Source: Colwellia psychrerythraea
GTDB taxonomy: Bacteria; Pseudomonadota; Gammaproteobacteria; Enterobacterales; Alteromonadaceae
Reading direction: 5' to 3'
Length of the DNA stretch: 64,000 nucleotides
Assembly: GCF_000764185.1 (NCBI RefSeq)
Contig: NZ_JQEC01000042.1
Coordinates: 177,267 to 241,266, forward strand
Position numbers and translations under genes: made by a program. The stretch's first letter is position 1. Every line of letters starts with the position of its first letter. The notes under the pieces were generated by a model, which had not been told where the DNA came from, made no database searches, and saw only the letters and a program-made list of their open reading frames with translations. Below are positions 9,464 through 20,390 of this stretch, piece by piece.

Positions 9464-10621
9464 TTAGTCAGCTTGCTTACGCAAAAATGCCGGAATATCT
9501 AAATAGGTATCTAAATCAGTAGCAACCGCTTTTTGGGCATTACTATCTGTCATTGCTATTGGTTCGGCTACGCTATTTGGTTGTGCCGTTGGAGCATAAT
9601 CAGCACCCACAACTTTTGGCTCTGCCATTGGCGTAGGGTTGACTAAAGTGATATCAGGTTTACTTTCAGCGCCAATACCTGTCGCAACAACGGTAACGCG
9701 AAGCTCATCAGTCATGTCCATATCAATGACAGCACCAACAACAACAGTAGCGTTTTCAGAAGCAAATGCTTTTACTGCATTACCTACAGTCTCAAACTCG
9801 TCGATGCTAATATCCATACCAGCAGTGATATTAACAAGAATACCGCGAGCGCCCGCTAAATCAACATCTTCAAGTAACGGACTTGAAATAGCTGCATCAG
9901 CTGCCTCTTGTGCTCGATCATCGCCAGAAGCAGTGCCAGAACCCATCATAGCAGTGCCCATTTCAGACATTACCGTACGTACATCAGCAAAATCGACATT
10001 GATTAAACCAGGACGAGTAATTAATTCGGCAATACCTTGTACCGCGCCAAGTAAAACATTATTAGCGGCTTTGAACGCATCTAATAAACTTGTACCTGGG
10101 CCAAGAACTTTCAGTAATTTTTCATTCGGGATAGTGATCAATGAATCAACATTTTTAGATAAAAACTCAATACCTTGATCCGCATAGTTCATGCGTTTCT
10201 TACCTTCAAATGGGAAGGGTTTAGTGACTACAGCAACGGTCAATATGCCCATTTCTTTCGCAATTTCAGCAACTACAGGTGCAGCACCAGTACCTGTGCC
10301 ACCGCCCATACCAGCAGCGATAAAGATCATATCGGCACCTTGTAAAGCTTGCTTAATTGTTTCTCTATCCTCTTCAGCTGCACAACGGCCTATTTCAGGA
10401 TTTGCGCCAGCGCCTAAACCTTTAGTGACATCAGCACCAAGCTGTAATGTTACATCTGCAGAAGAGTTACGCAGCGCTTGTGAGTCTGTATTTGCGGTAA
10501 CAAACTCAACCCCTTCAATCGTCTGTGAAACCATGTGCTCAACGGCATTACCACCACCGCCACCAACGCCGATAACTTTGATTATCGCTTCTTCGTTATG
10601 GTCTTCCATTAATTCAAACAT
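9464..10621 (-). CDS. ftsZ: Cell division GTPase FtsZ
   Basis: FtsZ is the tubulin-like GTPase that forms the division ring. The 385-residue protein shows the N-terminal nucleotide-binding segment IKVIGVGGGGGNAVEHM, the tubulin signature GGGTGTGAAPV, the T7-loop region FADVRTVMSEMGTAMMG, a variable linker, and the conserved C-terminal peptide DIPAFLRKQAD that binds FtsA, ZipA and ZapD. It is preceded by AGAGAGA and by a 148-base ftsA-ftsZ gap containing an 8-bp hairpin. The gap may hold a promoter or processing site. Confidence 0.98.
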   Translation of the reverse strand: MFELMEDHNEEAIIKVIGVGGGGGNAVEHMVSQTIEGVEFVTANTDSQALRNSSADVTLQLGADVTKGLGAGANPEIGRCAAEEDRETIKQALQGADMIFIAAGMGGGTGTGAAPVVAEIAKEMGILTVAVVTKPFPFEGKKRMNYADQGIEFLSKNVDSLITIPNEKLLKVLGPGTSLLDAFKAANNVLLGAVQGIAELITRPGLINVDFADVRTVMSEMGTAMMGSGTASGDDRAQEAADAAISSPLLEDVDLAGARGILVNITAGMDISIDEFETVGNAVKAFASENATVVVGAVIDMDMTDELRVTVVATGIGAESKPDITLVNPTPMAEPKVVGADYAPTAQPNSVAEPIAMTDSNAQKAVATDLDTYLDIPAFLRKQAD

Positions 10622-10705
10622 TCTCTCTCTCCGTTTTACTTACAATTACTTAAAATACTTAATAAATCGTTGTTATATATATTTGTCTCAACACCGATTC
10701 GAGAT

Positions 10706-10729
10706 AGCTGTTAGTTCCATTTAACAGCT
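10706..10729 (-). other. Inverted repeat (8-bp stem) in the ftsA-ftsZ gap
   Basis: AGCTGTTA (10706-10713) and TAACAGCT (10722-10729) form a perfect 8-bp stem with an 8-base loop inside the 148-base gap between ftsA and ftsZ. No T run follows in the direction of transcription, so it does not look like a terminator. An mRNA processing or stability element is possible but unproven. Confidence 0.5.
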
Positions 10730-10769
10730 CACAACACTAATTCTTTAAACTAGCCTTTAGCTCTTTCCT

Positions 10770-12005
10770 CTAAAATTCGCCTTTAAACCAAGCATGAATT
10801 CTTGACCAAAAGTCACCAACACTTTCGCGTTTTTTACTTGAACTATCCATTTCACTTGTTGCTTGCATACCGTAATGCAAAAGTCCAACCACTGTTGCGT
10901 AACTTGGGTCGTTAACATATTCTGTTAACCCTTGTACTGACAAAGGGTTGGCAATACGGACCGGCATTTGAAATATTTCTTCGGCAAACTCTAATACACC
11001 TTCCATTTTCGCCGTGCCACCCGTTAATACATAACCAGCGGCAATTTGATCTTCTAAACCTGACTCTCTAATTTCATCTTGAATTAGCTCAAACAATTCT
11101 TGATACCTTGGTTCAACCACTTCAGATAAAGTATGACGAGACATAGATCGTGCAGGACGACCACCAACACTCGGTACATCAATACTTTCTTCCATGCTAA
11201 CTAATTGTTTTAACGCACAGGCATATTGCACTTTAATATCTTCTGCATGGCTTAATGGCGTTCTAAAAATTTTAGATATATCACTGGTCACCTGATTACC
11301 AGCAACAGGTATTACAGCGGTATGTCGTAAAGTACCGCCAGTAAACACTGAAATATCCATAGTGCCCGCGCCCATATCGACAACACACACACCTAATTCT
11401 TTTTCATCATCGGTTAACACCGCATAACTTGACGCCAGCGCTGAAAAAATTAATTGATCAGCCGTTAAATCACAGCGTTCAACACATTTAACCAGATTTT
11501 TAGCCATATCATTAGCGCAAGTGACTATATGTACTTTTGCTTCCATACGCACACCCGACATACCGATTGGGCTTTTTATGCCGTCTTGACAATCAATACT
11601 ATATTCTTGCGGCAGTACATGTAACATACGGCGCTCAGCTGAGATGGGTACTGAACGGGCCGTGTGAATTACATTATCGACATCTTCTTGAATAACTTCG
11701 TTGTCGTTAATTGGCACCATACCATTTTCATTTTGGCAACTAATATGCTTGCCCGAAATACCTAAGTAGATAGAGCTTATTTGGCAATCGGCCATTAACT
11801 CAGCTTCATTAATCGCCCGTTGAATTGCTTGAATAACTAAATTTAAGTCATTAACTCCACCTTTATCCATACCGCGCGCAGGCTGATTACCGACACCAAT
11901 AATACTTAATTGGTTGTCCGGGGTGATCTCTCCAACGGCGACTGATATTTTTGAAGTTCCAATATCAAGACCAACCACTAATTTTCTTTCTGCTGCTTTA
12001 GACAT
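10770..12005 (-). CDS. ftsA: Cell division protein FtsA (actin-like membrane tether for FtsZ)
   Basis: FtsA is an actin-fold ATPase that anchors FtsZ filaments to the membrane and signals to the septal wall synthase. The 411-residue protein shows the N-terminal phosphate-binding segment VVGLDIGTSKISV, the second phosphate loop VVDMGAGTMDISVF, the adenosine motif VLTGGTAKMEG, and a C-terminal amphipathic tail rich in Lys, Arg and Trp (SRIHAWFKGEF) that serves as the membrane-targeting sequence. It follows ftsQ with a 13-base gap, so the two are co-transcribed. Confidence 0.97.
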   Translation of the reverse strand: MSKAAERKLVVGLDIGTSKISVAVGEITPDNQLSIIGVGNQPARGMDKGGVNDLNLVIQAIQRAINEAELMADCQISSIYLGISGKHISCQNENGMVPINDNEVIQEDVDNVIHTARSVPISAERRMLHVLPQEYSIDCQDGIKSPIGMSGVRMEAKVHIVTCANDMAKNLVKCVERCDLTADQLIFSALASSYAVLTDDEKELGVCVVDMGAGTMDISVFTGGTLRHTAVIPVAGNQVTSDISKIFRTPLSHAEDIKVQYACALKQLVSMEESIDVPSVGGRPARSMSRHTLSEVVEPRYQELFELIQDEIRESGLEDQIAAGYVLTGGTAKMEGVLEFAEEIFQMPVRIANPLSVQGLTEYVNDPSYATVVGLLHYGMQATSEMDSSSKKRESVGDFWSRIHAWFKGEF

Positions 12006-12018
12006 TTAACTTAAACTC

Positions 12019-12888
12019 TTAACTGATTGTGCTTATTTGAGGCACTAGTTTTAGGTGATTATTATCGTTATTTTTTAGCAATTTATTCTGGCTAATTTTA
12101 TCTATTGTTTTCCAACCAACAGCCAATCCCGTATCATACCGTAAATCTATGTAATCAACTGCCTGATTTTGCTGTTTTCCCGCAATTTTTTTCACTTTAA
12201 GCTGTGCTTTGATTATTGGGTAAACATCCATAAATCGTTGAATGCGCTCAACTCGCTCTTCGCGACCTAAATTTAAGGTAACGCCGTCATCTAGAGTTAG
12301 TTGCCATGAAAAACGTTCACTTAACACTAACTCATCAATAGACAAGGCTTTAAAGTCTAATAGGGCATTGAAATCACGGTAATTTTTCAACGCTAACAAC
12401 TCACTTCCCTCAGGGCCAAAAAAGCTCGGTAGATAATGATTAATGCGCGCTATTTCCGCCTGAAATACTTGACCGAGTTGATTGATTAAAAAGTTACCAT
12501 TCCAAAATGCTACTGGCTTTTGATCAACCACATATATTTTTAATTCATTTGGCCATTGTTTTCTCACCGCCACAGAGTAAACCCAAGGTAAAGTGAGTAC
12601 ATAACTTTGTACCTCATTGACATCGACTTGAAAAAAGTTACCCATATCAACCGGCTCAATAGCATTGATAATATCGTTACGGTGGCTATAGGGCATCTCC
12701 CCTGATATAACGATAGAAGTCACCGGCGCACTTTCTTGACCGATGAAATGTTGGGTAAGCCACCAACTGATAGTGATTAAACCAAACAGCACAACAACAA
12801 AAAATAGCAAACCCAAACCAAAAGACAAGGTACTCGCTTGGCTTGGCTGTGTTGTTTTTTTACTATTGTTATGCTGATTTTTTTTCAT
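12019..12888 (-). CDS. ftsQ: Cell division protein FtsQ
   Basis: FtsQ is a bitopic inner-membrane divisome protein that scaffolds FtsL and FtsB. It has a short basic cytoplasmic segment, one membrane helix (LGLLFFVVVLFGLITISWWL), a POTRA domain (starting around SIVISGEMPYSHRNDIINAI) and the beta domain with LPWVYSVAVRKQWPNELKIYV and the VDQKPVAFWN region. I chose the ATG at 12888, which has a close GAGG sequence; a GTG four codons upstream (12900) is the alternative start. It lies directly after ddlB and before ftsA. Confidence 0.94.
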   Translation of the reverse strand: MKKNQHNNSKKTTQPSQASTLSFGLGLLFFVVVLFGLITISWWLTQHFIGQESAPVTSIVISGEMPYSHRNDIINAIEPVDMGNFFQVDVNEVQSYVLTLPWVYSVAVRKQWPNELKIYVVDQKPVAFWNGNFLINQLGQVFQAEIARINHYLPSFFGPEGSELLALKNYRDFNALLDFKALSIDELVLSERFSWQLTLDDGVTLNLGREERVERIQRFMDVYPIIKAQLKVKKIAGKQQNQAVDYIDLRYDTGLAVGWKTIDKISQNKLLKNNDNNHLKLVPQISTIS

Positions 12889-12910
12889 AATCCTCGTCAC
12901 TCTTTGACGT

Positions 12911-13864
12911 TTATTTTTTTATGCTAAGTAATAAAATTTGCGTAACTAACTCACTGAAATTTAAACCGTATACATTCGCTGCTTTTGGCACTAATGAGGT
13001 TTCTGTCATACCTGGTACAGTATTGACCTCTAAAATTTGCCATTCACCACGGCTGCTTCGCATAACATCTACACGGCCCCAACCTTTTGCCCCTGTAGCG
13101 TTAAATGCTTTCAACGATAATTTTTTCAATTCACTTTCGTCACTATCACTTAAGCTGCATGGACAGTGATATTGCGTACTTGTTGATTGATACTTTGCTT
13201 CGTAATCATAAAATTCACGTGGTGTTTCCATATGTATTGCTGGCAAGGCTTTATCACCTAAAATAGCGACTGTATATTCAGGTCCATCTATCCAAGCTTC
13301 GAGTAATACCTCATCATCAAAACCAAAGGCTTCAATAAGCGCATTGCGTAACTGCTCTACAGTTCGTGCCTGCGCCATGCCAATGCTTGAACCTTCATTG
13401 GCAGGTTTGACCATGACTCTACCGCCTAATTCAGTCAATAATGTCTTTAATGACAAGTCATCGAAGTCATTCTTACCAACAACGGCGAAGGGTGCTGTTG
13501 GTAAGTCACAGGCTTTAAAAATTTGTTTGCTGCGTACCTTATCCATTGAAAGCGAAGATCCTAAAACATTTGAGCCTGTATAAGGAATGCCCATGTACTC
13601 AAGAGCACCTTGTAAACAACCATCTTCACCGCCTCTACCATGCAGAGCAATGAAAACTCGATCTATTTCTTTACTAACCAAATCAGTCAAAGGCACAAAT
13701 TTAGTATCAATTAACACCACATCAAAACCTGCTTGCTCAAGACCATTAGCAATAGCTTGTCCTGAATTAAGTGACACTTCACGCTCTGCAGAGTTACCAC
13801 CATAAAGCACAGCAATCTTCTCTTGCTTAAGCTGCACAAATTCACTGCTGATATCGCTAGTCAT
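12911..13864 (-). CDS. ddlB: D-alanine--D-alanine ligase
   Basis: Ddl makes the D-Ala-D-Ala dipeptide that MurF adds to the peptidoglycan precursor. The 317-residue protein has the ATP-grasp architecture: the N-terminal segment [17 protein letters not shown], the central [23 protein letters not shown] motif, the grasp-domain segment [13 protein letters not shown], and the metal-binding end [18 protein letters not shown]. Its start codon overlaps the murC stop by one base, so translation is probably coupled. Confidence 0.97.
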   Translation of the reverse strand: MTSDISSEFVQLKQEKIAVLYGGNSAEREVSLNSGQAIANGLEQAGFDVVLIDTKFVPLTDLVSKEIDRVFIALHGRGGEDGCLQGALEYMGIPYTGSNVLGSSLSMDKVRSKQIFKACDLPTAPFAVVGKNDFDDLSLKTLLTELGGRVMVKPANEGSSIGMAQARTVEQLRNALIEAFGFDDEVLLEAWIDGPEYTVAILGDKALPAIHMETPREFYDYEAKYQSTSTQYHCPCSLSDSDESELKKLSLKAFNATGAKGWGRVDVMRSSRGEWQILEVNTVPGMTETSLVPKAANVYGLNFSELVTQILLLSIKK

Positions 13865-15381
13865 TACTCACTACCTTCATCAGCTGAATTAACATGTAAT
13901 AAGTTATGCTCTACTAATTTTCTAGCTACTGCGCCAATGCTGCCGGCCCCCTGAGTAATGACCATGTCATTATCTTGCAACTGGTTTGCTAATAGTTGCG
14001 CTAGTTTATCTACATCACTAACATAAACGGGCTCAATTTGGCCTCTTTGTCTAATTGAACGAGCTAAACTTTTACTATCAGCCGTTGAGATAGGTATTTC
14101 TCCGGCCGCATATACATCAAGTAAAAACAGGCAGTCGACTTCTGATAATACTTCAACAAAGTCTTCATATAAATCTCGCGTACGCGAATACCTATGAGGT
14201 TGAAAAACCATCACTAACCGCTTGTCTGGCCAACCTTGTCGCATAGCCAAAATTGTGGCTTTTACTTCACTTGGGTGATGACCATAATCATCAATCAATA
14301 CCATCTCACCTGCATCAGTACTGAAGTTTTCTAGCTGTTCAAAACGTCGACCAATACCGGCAAACTCGGTTAATGCTTGGCATATAGCCTCATCATTAAC
14401 ACCTTCATCTTTAGCGACGGCAACACCTGCCAAAGCATTTAACACGTTGTGTTGCCCTGGTAAATTTACACTCATATCAAGTGCTTTTTTGTCCGCCACT
14501 TCAACGGTAAAGTGACTAACTGCGCCATCTTGTCGGTAATTTACCGCTCTTACATCTGCATCTTCAGAAAAGCCATAAGTGATCACTTGACGGCTAATGC
14601 GTGGCAATAACTCACGTACTACTGGGTTGTCGATACATACAACAGCTAAACCATAAAAGGGCAAGTTATGTAAAAACTCGATGTAAGTATCTTTGAGTTT
14701 TTCAAAGTCCCCGCCATAAGTTTCCATATGGTCGGCATCGATATTGGTGATAACCGCAACCATAGGTTGTAAATGCAAAAATGACGCATCACTTTCATCA
14801 GCTTCGGCAATTAAGTAGCGACTACTACCTAATCGAGCATTAGTACCAGCACTATTGAGTAGGCCGCCAATAACAAATGTTGGGTCTAATTGGCCTTGGG
14901 CAAAAATACTGGCAATTAGGCTTGTTGTTGTTGTTTTGCCATGCGTACCGGCAATGGCAATACCATGGCGAAAGCGCATTAACTCAGCTAACATTTCTGC
15001 GCGTCTAACCACTGGGATGCGTAATTTTTTTGCTGCAACTAGCTCCGGATTATCACTACTTATCGCGGTAGAAACAACAATGACACTTGCCTGTTCGACA
15101 TTTTCTGCTTGGTGGCCAATTATAATATCGGCACCTAAGGCTGTTAGGCGTTTTACTACTTGGTTTTTACCTATATCTGAGCCTGAAATTTGATAACCTT
15201 CGTTAAGCAATACCTCGGCAATTCCGCCCATGCCAGCGCCACCTATTCCGACAAAATGGATACGTTTAACCCGACGCATTTCAGGTACCTGACCTATGTG
15301 TGAGGCAGTACCTTTACTTGAATCAGTACTTTTAATTGAGCTAGTACTTGAGCTGGCATTTGAGTTCGTTTGCTTAATCAT
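13864..15381 (-). CDS. murC: UDP-N-acetylmuramate--L-alanine ligase MurC
   Basis: MurC adds L-Ala to UDP-N-acetylmuramic acid. The 505-residue protein has the family Rossmann start ([19 protein letters not shown]), the ATP loop [17 protein letters not shown], and the C-terminal segment [17 protein letters not shown] Ser/Thr-rich N-terminal extension of about 35 residues precedes the conserved domain, slightly longer than in E. coli. The start overlaps the murG stop by four bases. Confidence 0.97.
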   Translation of the reverse strand: MIKQTNSNASSSTSSIKSTDSSKGTASHIGQVPEMRRVKRIHFVGIGGAGMGGIAEVLLNEGYQISGSDIGKNQVVKRLTALGADIIIGHQAENVEQASVIVVSTAISSDNPELVAAKKLRIPVVRRAEMLAELMRFRHGIAIAGTHGKTTTTSLIASIFAQGQLDPTFVIGGLLNSAGTNARLGSSRYLIAEADESDASFLHLQPMVAVITNIDADHMETYGGDFEKLKDTYIEFLHNLPFYGLAVVCIDNPVVRELLPRISRQVITYGFSEDADVRAVNYRQDGAVSHFTVEVADKKALDMSVNLPGQHNVLNALAGVAVAKDEGVNDEAICQALTEFAGIGRRFEQLENFSTDAGEMVLIDDYGHHPSEVKATILAMRQGWPDKRLVMVFQPHRYSRTRDLYEDFVEVLSEVDCLFLLDVYAAGEIPISTADSKSLARSIRQRGQIEPVYVSDVDKLAQLLANQLQDNDMVITQGAGSIGAVARKLVEHNLLHVNSADEGSE

Positions 15382-16547
15382 ATTTTCTCTTCGTTATTGC
15401 TGGGTTTTGCACTATTAACTTGTGTAAGTTGTTGGCACAATTTTGCTACTTTTTTACTGGCATCACTATTTGCTGCACTAAATGAAGCTTTAGCCATATT
15501 TGTTAAAGTTTCAGGCTGCTCAAACAGTTCGCTAATTAATGTTGCGATACTGTCTTTATTTAATTGCGCCTGTGGCATTAACTTTGCTGCATCGCGTTTA
15601 ACTAGGTAAAGTGCGTTTTTTGTTTGATGATCATCTACCGCGTGAGGTAAAGGAACAAAAACAGCTGGTTTTGCTGCCATGGCTAGTTCTGAAACCGTTA
15701 AAGCTCCCGCTCGACAAATTACCAGATCGGCCCAATGATATGCTTTTGCCATATCGTCAATAAATTCATTCACTTGCACCTTATCCCTGCCATGGTTTTG
15801 TTCTGCGTAAGCTTTGACAACTTGTTCTTGTTTACTTGCGCCAGTTTGGTGCCATATGGAAAATTTTTCATCATGGTTAACTAGACTGGCAAAACAAGAA
15901 GGCATTACTTCGTTTAATACCTGTGCCCCAAGACTACCGCCAACTACTAATATATTTTTACTTGAACTTTTGCTTTCTTTTTCTTCATCGTTATTTATTG
16001 GCGAATTTTGCAGTGCAATTGAAGAACGTAATGGATTACCAAGCACCTCAACAGCTACATTCTTATCAAATGCACCAGGGAAAGCGCAGCATATTTTATT
16101 GGCAATATGCGCTAATAATCGATTGCTTAAACCAGCGGCAGCATTTTGTTCATGCACAATTAAAGGGATGTTACTTAGCCAAGCCGCAAAACCACCTGGC
16201 GCGCTGGCATAACCGCCCATACCTAACACCACATCGGGTTTAACCGCTTTAATCACCCGCCTTGCTTGCACAACCGATTTAAATAACTTAAAAGGCATAC
16301 CTAACATTGTTAATAACCGCTTTTTACGCAAACCACTGATATCGATAAAGGAGATATTATAACCATACTCAGGCACAATTTTAGCTTCCATGCGATCAGC
16401 CGTTCCCAACCAATGGATGTTCCAACCCATAGCTTTAAGCTCATCGGCGACCGCAAGACCTGGGAATATATGGCCACCGGTACCACCAGCCATGACAAGT
16501 AAGGTTTTTGTTTCACTTGCTTCGATTTGATTGTGATTCGTGTTCAT
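15378..16547 (-). CDS. murG: UDP-GlcNAc:lipid I N-acetylglucosaminyltransferase MurG
   Basis: MurG transfers GlcNAc to lipid I to give lipid II at the inner face of the membrane. The N-terminal donor of recognition is the glycine-rich [17 protein letters not shown] loop, followed by [18 protein letters not shown] and [16 protein letters not shown], then the C-terminal UDP-GlcNAc site [16 protein letters not shown]. The 389-residue length is slightly above E. coli because of a short insert after LRSSIALQN. The start shares a base with the ftsW stop. Confidence 0.97.
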   Translation of the reverse strand: MNTNHNQIEASETKTLLVMAGGTGGHIFPGLAVADELKAMGWNIHWLGTADRMEAKIVPEYGYNISFIDISGLRKKRLLTMLGMPFKLFKSVVQARRVIKAVKPDVVLGMGGYASAPGGFAAWLSNIPLIVHEQNAAAGLSNRLLAHIANKICCAFPGAFDKNVAVEVLGNPLRSSIALQNSPINNDEEKESKSSSKNILVVGGSLGAQVLNEVMPSCFASLVNHDEKFSIWHQTGASKQEQVVKAYAEQNHGRDKVQVNEFIDDMAKAYHWADLVICRAGALTVSELAMAAKPAVFVPLPHAVDDHQTKNALYLVKRDAAKLMPQAQLNKDSIATLISELFEQPETLTNMAKASFSAANSDASKKVAKLCQQLTQVNSAKPSNNEEKI

Positions 16548-17848
16548 TATTTATCATCACTTTTCTTAGCGTCTTTTTTTGTAGTTCTTTTCGAGCTAGT
16601 CGCTTGAATACTCTGCAATCGAATCTCATGGTCAATGCGTATTAAAATAACTAAGGCTAATGTCATTACTATCATCGAGCTACCACCATAACTAATCAGT
16701 GGCATGGTTAAACCTTTAGTGGGTACGATACCAGCACTAGCGCCTATATTTACCGCAGCCTGAAAGCACATCCAAATTCCGATAGAATAGGCTAAGAAAC
16801 CTTCAAAATACTTTTCTTTTGCAAGCGCATAACGGCCCAAAATAAGCGCTTTATAAACTAAAGTCATGCTAAGTAACAACACCAAGCTGATACCAATAAA
16901 GCCAAACTCCTCAGCTAAAACTGCCATCACAAAATCAGTGTGCGCTTCAGGCAAATATTCTAATTTTTGTATGCTATTTCCTAAGCCTTGGCCTAACACT
17001 TCGCCGCGACCATAGGCCATTAAGGATTGAGTTAATTGATAACCACTGCCAAACGGGTCTTGCCATGGGTCTAAAAAGCTAGTGACTCGGCGCCAGCGAT
17101 AAGGTTCAAAATAGGCCAACATGCCTAGAGAGGTTGCTCCAACTGAAGCCATAGCGATAAATTGCCATAACTTAGCTCCAGCTAAAAACAGTAAACCAAA
17201 AGTGGTAACAAACATCACAATTACTGTGCCTAAATCAGGCTGCAATAATAACAATGCCGCCATAACGCCAAAGACAATGAGTGGTTTTATAAAACCTTTT
17301 AAGTTTTCCATGACTTGCTCACGGCGACGCACTAAATATGCCGATAAGTAACAAAAGAAAAATAATTTAGCAGGCTCTGCTGCCTGTACAGTGATTGGCC
17401 CTAATACGATCCAGCGCGTCGAACCATTTACTGTACGACCAATCAGCAAAACCGTAACCAACAGCACTATGGCAAAACCTAACAAGTAACTACTGTTTTT
17501 ATGCCACCAAGACATGGGGACCTGTAAAGCAACACCTGCAATCGCAAGACTTAAACCAATATAAATGCCGTGACGAATAACAAAATGAAAAGGGTTGTTA
17601 AATAGCCGTTCTGCAACCGGTATTGAGGAAGTTGCCACCATAACCAGTCCAACCATATACATGATTATTCCCAGAACAATAAAACTGCGATCAAATGCGC
17701 TTGCGCCATATTGATTTGAACCCGCCATAAAGCGATTTATCCACTCAGGTAATGGTGGTGCTGACACTTTTGAAATGGTCTTGGTAATTGCCTGAGTAGT
17801 TTCTAATGACATGGTTCTTGCTAAGGTCATGGTTTTTTCTAACGACAT
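16547..17848 (-). CDS. ftsW: SEDS peptidoglycan glycosyltransferase / division protein FtsW
   Basis: FtsW is the septal SEDS glycosyltransferase that works with FtsI. The 433-residue protein has about ten membrane helices and the family signatures GRTVNGSTRWI, LLLQPDLGTVIVMF and PTKGLTMPLISYGGSSM. The N-terminus contains a near-repeat, MSLEKTMTLARTMSLETT, offering several in-frame Met starts; the first has a well-placed AAGGAT before it. The gene overlaps the end of murD by ten bases. Confidence 0.96.
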   Translation of the reverse strand: MSLEKTMTLARTMSLETTQAITKTISKVSAPPLPEWINRFMAGSNQYGASAFDRSFIVLGIIMYMVGLVMVATSSIPVAERLFNNPFHFVIRHGIYIGLSLAIAGVALQVPMSWWHKNSSYLLGFAIVLLVTVLLIGRTVNGSTRWIVLGPITVQAAEPAKLFFFCYLSAYLVRRREQVMENLKGFIKPLIVFGVMAALLLLQPDLGTVIVMFVTTFGLLFLAGAKLWQFIAMASVGATSLGMLAYFEPYRWRRVTSFLDPWQDPFGSGYQLTQSLMAYGRGEVLGQGLGNSIQKLEYLPEAHTDFVMAVLAEEFGFIGISLVLLLSMTLVYKALILGRYALAKEKYFEGFLAYSIGIWMCFQAAVNIGASAGIVPTKGLTMPLISYGGSSMIVMTLALVILIRIDHEIRLQSIQATSSKRTTKKDAKKSDDK

Positions 17849-19245
17849 GAAGTATCCTTAGCTTGCGCGGCTGCAATAAATTGTTCGCCACGTACCATAT
17901 AGTTTTTAAACATATCAATACTGGCGCAAGCCGGTGATAGCAAGACCATATCTCCTGCTTTTGCTATTTTCTTAGCTTGTTCAACGGCCTCCACTAAAGT
18001 TTCAACTACAATCGAATTACTGACTAAACCAGCAATTTCAGCGCCATCTTTACCTAACGTTATTAACTGGCTCACTTCAAGATTGAATATATTTTTAAGG
18101 GGGGTAAAATCAGCACCCTTTCCATCGCCACCAGCAATTAAAATCAGCTGGTTTTTTCCGCTCAGCGTTGGCGATAAGCCTGATATAGCTGCAAGCGATG
18201 CACCAACATTGGTCGCTTTTGAATCATTAATCCATTGAATGCCATCGTCAGTTACTACTCGTTGACACCTATGCGCTAAACCAGTAAATCCTGCTATATT
18301 TTCTGCCATAGCAGATAATGACCAACCAGCACTATAACCAAGGGCAAAAGCCGCCATATAGTTTAGCGCGTTATGCATACCGGCAAGTGGTAATTCATCT
18401 AGAGTTATAATTTCTTGTTCACCAAACATAATAACTTGCTGGTCATCAATAATCGCAAGACCAAAGTGGCCTTGTTCTGGTGCATTTAAACCAAATGAGA
18501 TGACTTTTTGTTCGGTTATTAAACTGTTGGTAGCTTTATCTTCTCTATTTACTACGGCTATTTTTGCTTGTGGATAAATACTTTGTTTGATGGTCTGATA
18601 ATTAGCTAAGGTTTTATGTCTATCAAGGTGATCATCGCTTAAATTCAGTACACTAGCAGCAATAGCCTTCATACTTACTAAGGTTTCAAGTTGGAAGCTA
18701 GATAGTTCAACAATTGCTATGTCGACTGACTTAACCTCGGTGTTGAAGCCTTCATGAATCAGGTTAAGTATTGGTTCACCAATATTCCCCGCCAAAGAAG
18801 CGCTTTCACCAAGGGACTTCGCTAGATAGTCAAGCAGTGAGACCACTGTGGATTTACCATTTGAACCAGTAACAGCTAACATTTTTATTGGCTTAGTACT
18901 GCTATTGTTTACTAGACAAAATAATTCAATATCACCTATGACTCGGCAATGTTTCGAAATAAGAGCGGCAATACCTTCATCTTCAAGGTTAATACCGGGA
19001 CTGGCAATAATAATATCAGCACTAACAATCAAACTTTGTTGCCATTGACCAAAAACAAATTGTGCCCTTGGATAGTCATTCATGTATTTTATTTGTTCAC
19101 CATTACTGGCAAAAGGCGCAGCACGAGAATCATTAACAGCAAAAGACAAACCTTGCCCATGCAAAAAGCGCAGACATGACAAACCTGTCATTCCGGCGCC
19201 AAGCACAACAATATTTTTACCTTTAAAAGCTGTTAACCAAGTCAT
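17839..19245 (-). CDS. murD: UDP-N-acetylmuramoylalanine--D-glutamate ligase MurD
   Basis: MurD adds D-Glu to UDP-MurNAc-L-Ala. The 468-residue protein has the N-terminal UDP-binding segment VVLGAGMTGLSCLRFL, the ATP loop VTGSNGKSTVVSLLDYL, the SSFQLET segment of the central domain and the C-terminal NDSKATN and LLSPACASIDMFKNY regions typical of MurD. It lies between mraY (62-base gap) and ftsW (overlap), in the standard dcw order. Confidence 0.97.
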   Translation of the reverse strand: MTWLTAFKGKNIVVLGAGMTGLSCLRFLHGQGLSFAVNDSRAAPFASNGEQIKYMNDYPRAQFVFGQWQQSLIVSADIIIASPGINLEDEGIAALISKHCRVIGDIELFCLVNNSSTKPIKMLAVTGSNGKSTVVSLLDYLAKSLGESASLAGNIGEPILNLIHEGFNTEVKSVDIAIVELSSFQLETLVSMKAIAASVLNLSDDHLDRHKTLANYQTIKQSIYPQAKIAVVNREDKATNSLITEQKVISFGLNAPEQGHFGLAIIDDQQVIMFGEQEIITLDELPLAGMHNALNYMAAFALGYSAGWSLSAMAENIAGFTGLAHRCQRVVTDDGIQWINDSKATNVGASLAAISGLSPTLSGKNQLILIAGGDGKGADFTPLKNIFNLEVSQLITLGKDGAEIAGLVSNSIVVETLVEAVEQAKKIAKAGDMVLLSPACASIDMFKNYMVRGEQFIAAAQAKDTSCR

Positions 19246-19307
19246 AATTTATTTAAATTTACCTTATATTATTTACGTATTTTTTAACGCTTTGTTCAAC
19301 CTAGTAT

Positions 19308-20390
19308 TTAACGTAACTTCAAGGTCGCTAAACCTATTAATACTAATATCAATGAAATAATCCAAAAACGAACAATCACCCGCGGCTCTGGCCAGCCTTT
19401 CAATTCATAATGGTGATGAATAGGTGCCATACGGAAAATACGCTGACCGCGCATTTTATACGAGCCTACTTGTAAAATAACTGACAGCGTTTCCATAACA
19501 AAAACACCACCCATAATAAATAAAACCAACTCTTGGCGAACGAGTACGGCAATTACGCCAAGCGCTGCGCCGAGAGCTAGTGAGCCAACATCACCCATAA
19601 ATACTTGCGCTGGATAAGTGTTAAACCACAAGAAACCTAATCCTGCACCGACAATTGCAGTACAAACTACAACGAGTTCACTTGTTAATGGGATATATGG
19701 AATATTAAGGTAATTGGAAAAGTTCACATGACCCGTAACATAGGCGAACAGAGCAAAAGCGCCGGCGACCATGATAGTAGGTACAATAGCTAAACCATCA
19801 AGACCATCAGTTAAGTTAACCGCATTTGAAGTGCCGACAATGACGAAATAGGTCATCACCACATAAAATATGCCTAATTGCGGTAAAACCTCTTTCATAA
19901 AAGGTACTAATAACGCCGTTTCATTAGGCCCTTGAGCAATATAATACAAAAATAATGCTGTACCTAAACCAATAACGGTTTGCCAAAAGTACTTCCAACG
20001 GGCAATCAATCCATTTGAGTCTTTTCTAATAACTTTACGATAATCATCAACAAAACCAATTGCGCCAAAGCTTATTACCACAAATAAAACGACCCAAACA
20101 TAAATATTACTCAGATCAGCCCACAATAAAACACTAACAACTATGGAGGCGAGTATTAACAAGCCACCCATGGTTGGCGTACCTGACTTAGAGAGGTGAC
20201 TTTCTGGACCATCATCTCTAATCGTTTGACCAATTTGCATTTTTTGCAGGTAACGAATCAATTTAGGGCCAAAGTACAGTGATATAAACAGCGCGGTCAG
20301 CGTACTGGTAATGGCGCGAAATGTTAAATATGAAAAAACATTGAACGCTGTATAAAATTGAGTTAAAAACTCTCCTAACCACAATAACAT
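19308..20390 (-). CDS. mraY: Phospho-N-acetylmuramoyl-pentapeptide transferase MraY
   Basis: MraY is the polytopic membrane enzyme that transfers phospho-MurNAc-pentapeptide to undecaprenyl phosphate to form lipid I. The 360-residue length equals that of E. coli MraY. Conserved active-site segments include the DDG of [28 protein letters not shown], the [11 protein letters not shown] loop, [15 protein letters not shown] and the cytoplasmic [15 protein letters not shown]. The start overlaps the murF stop by one base. Confidence 0.98.
   Translation of the reverse strand: MLLWLGEFLTQFYTAFNVFSYLTFRAITSTLTALFISLYFGPKLIRYLQKMQIGQTIRDDGPESHLSKSGTPTMGGLLILASIVVSVLLWADLSNIYVWVVLFVVISFGAIGFVDDYRKVIRKDSNGLIARWKYFWQTVIGLGTALFLYYIAQGPNETALLVPFMKEVLPQLGIFYVVMTYFVIVGTSNAVNLTDGLDGLAIVPTIMVAGAFALFAYVTGHVNFSNYLNIPYIPLTSELVVVCTAIVGAGLGFLWFNTYPAQVFMGDVGSLALGAALGVIAVLVRQELVLFIMGGVFVMETLSVILQVGSYKMRGQRIFRMAPIHHHYELKGWPEPRVIVRFWIISLILVLIGLATLKLR

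Noticed and set aside
9639..10724. Long plus-strand open frames opposite ftsZ (179 and 177 codons)
   Set aside because: They lie wholly antisense to a clear ftsZ, are Ser/Thr/Ala/Pro-rich mirror translations, and have no recognisable domain or ribosome-binding site.
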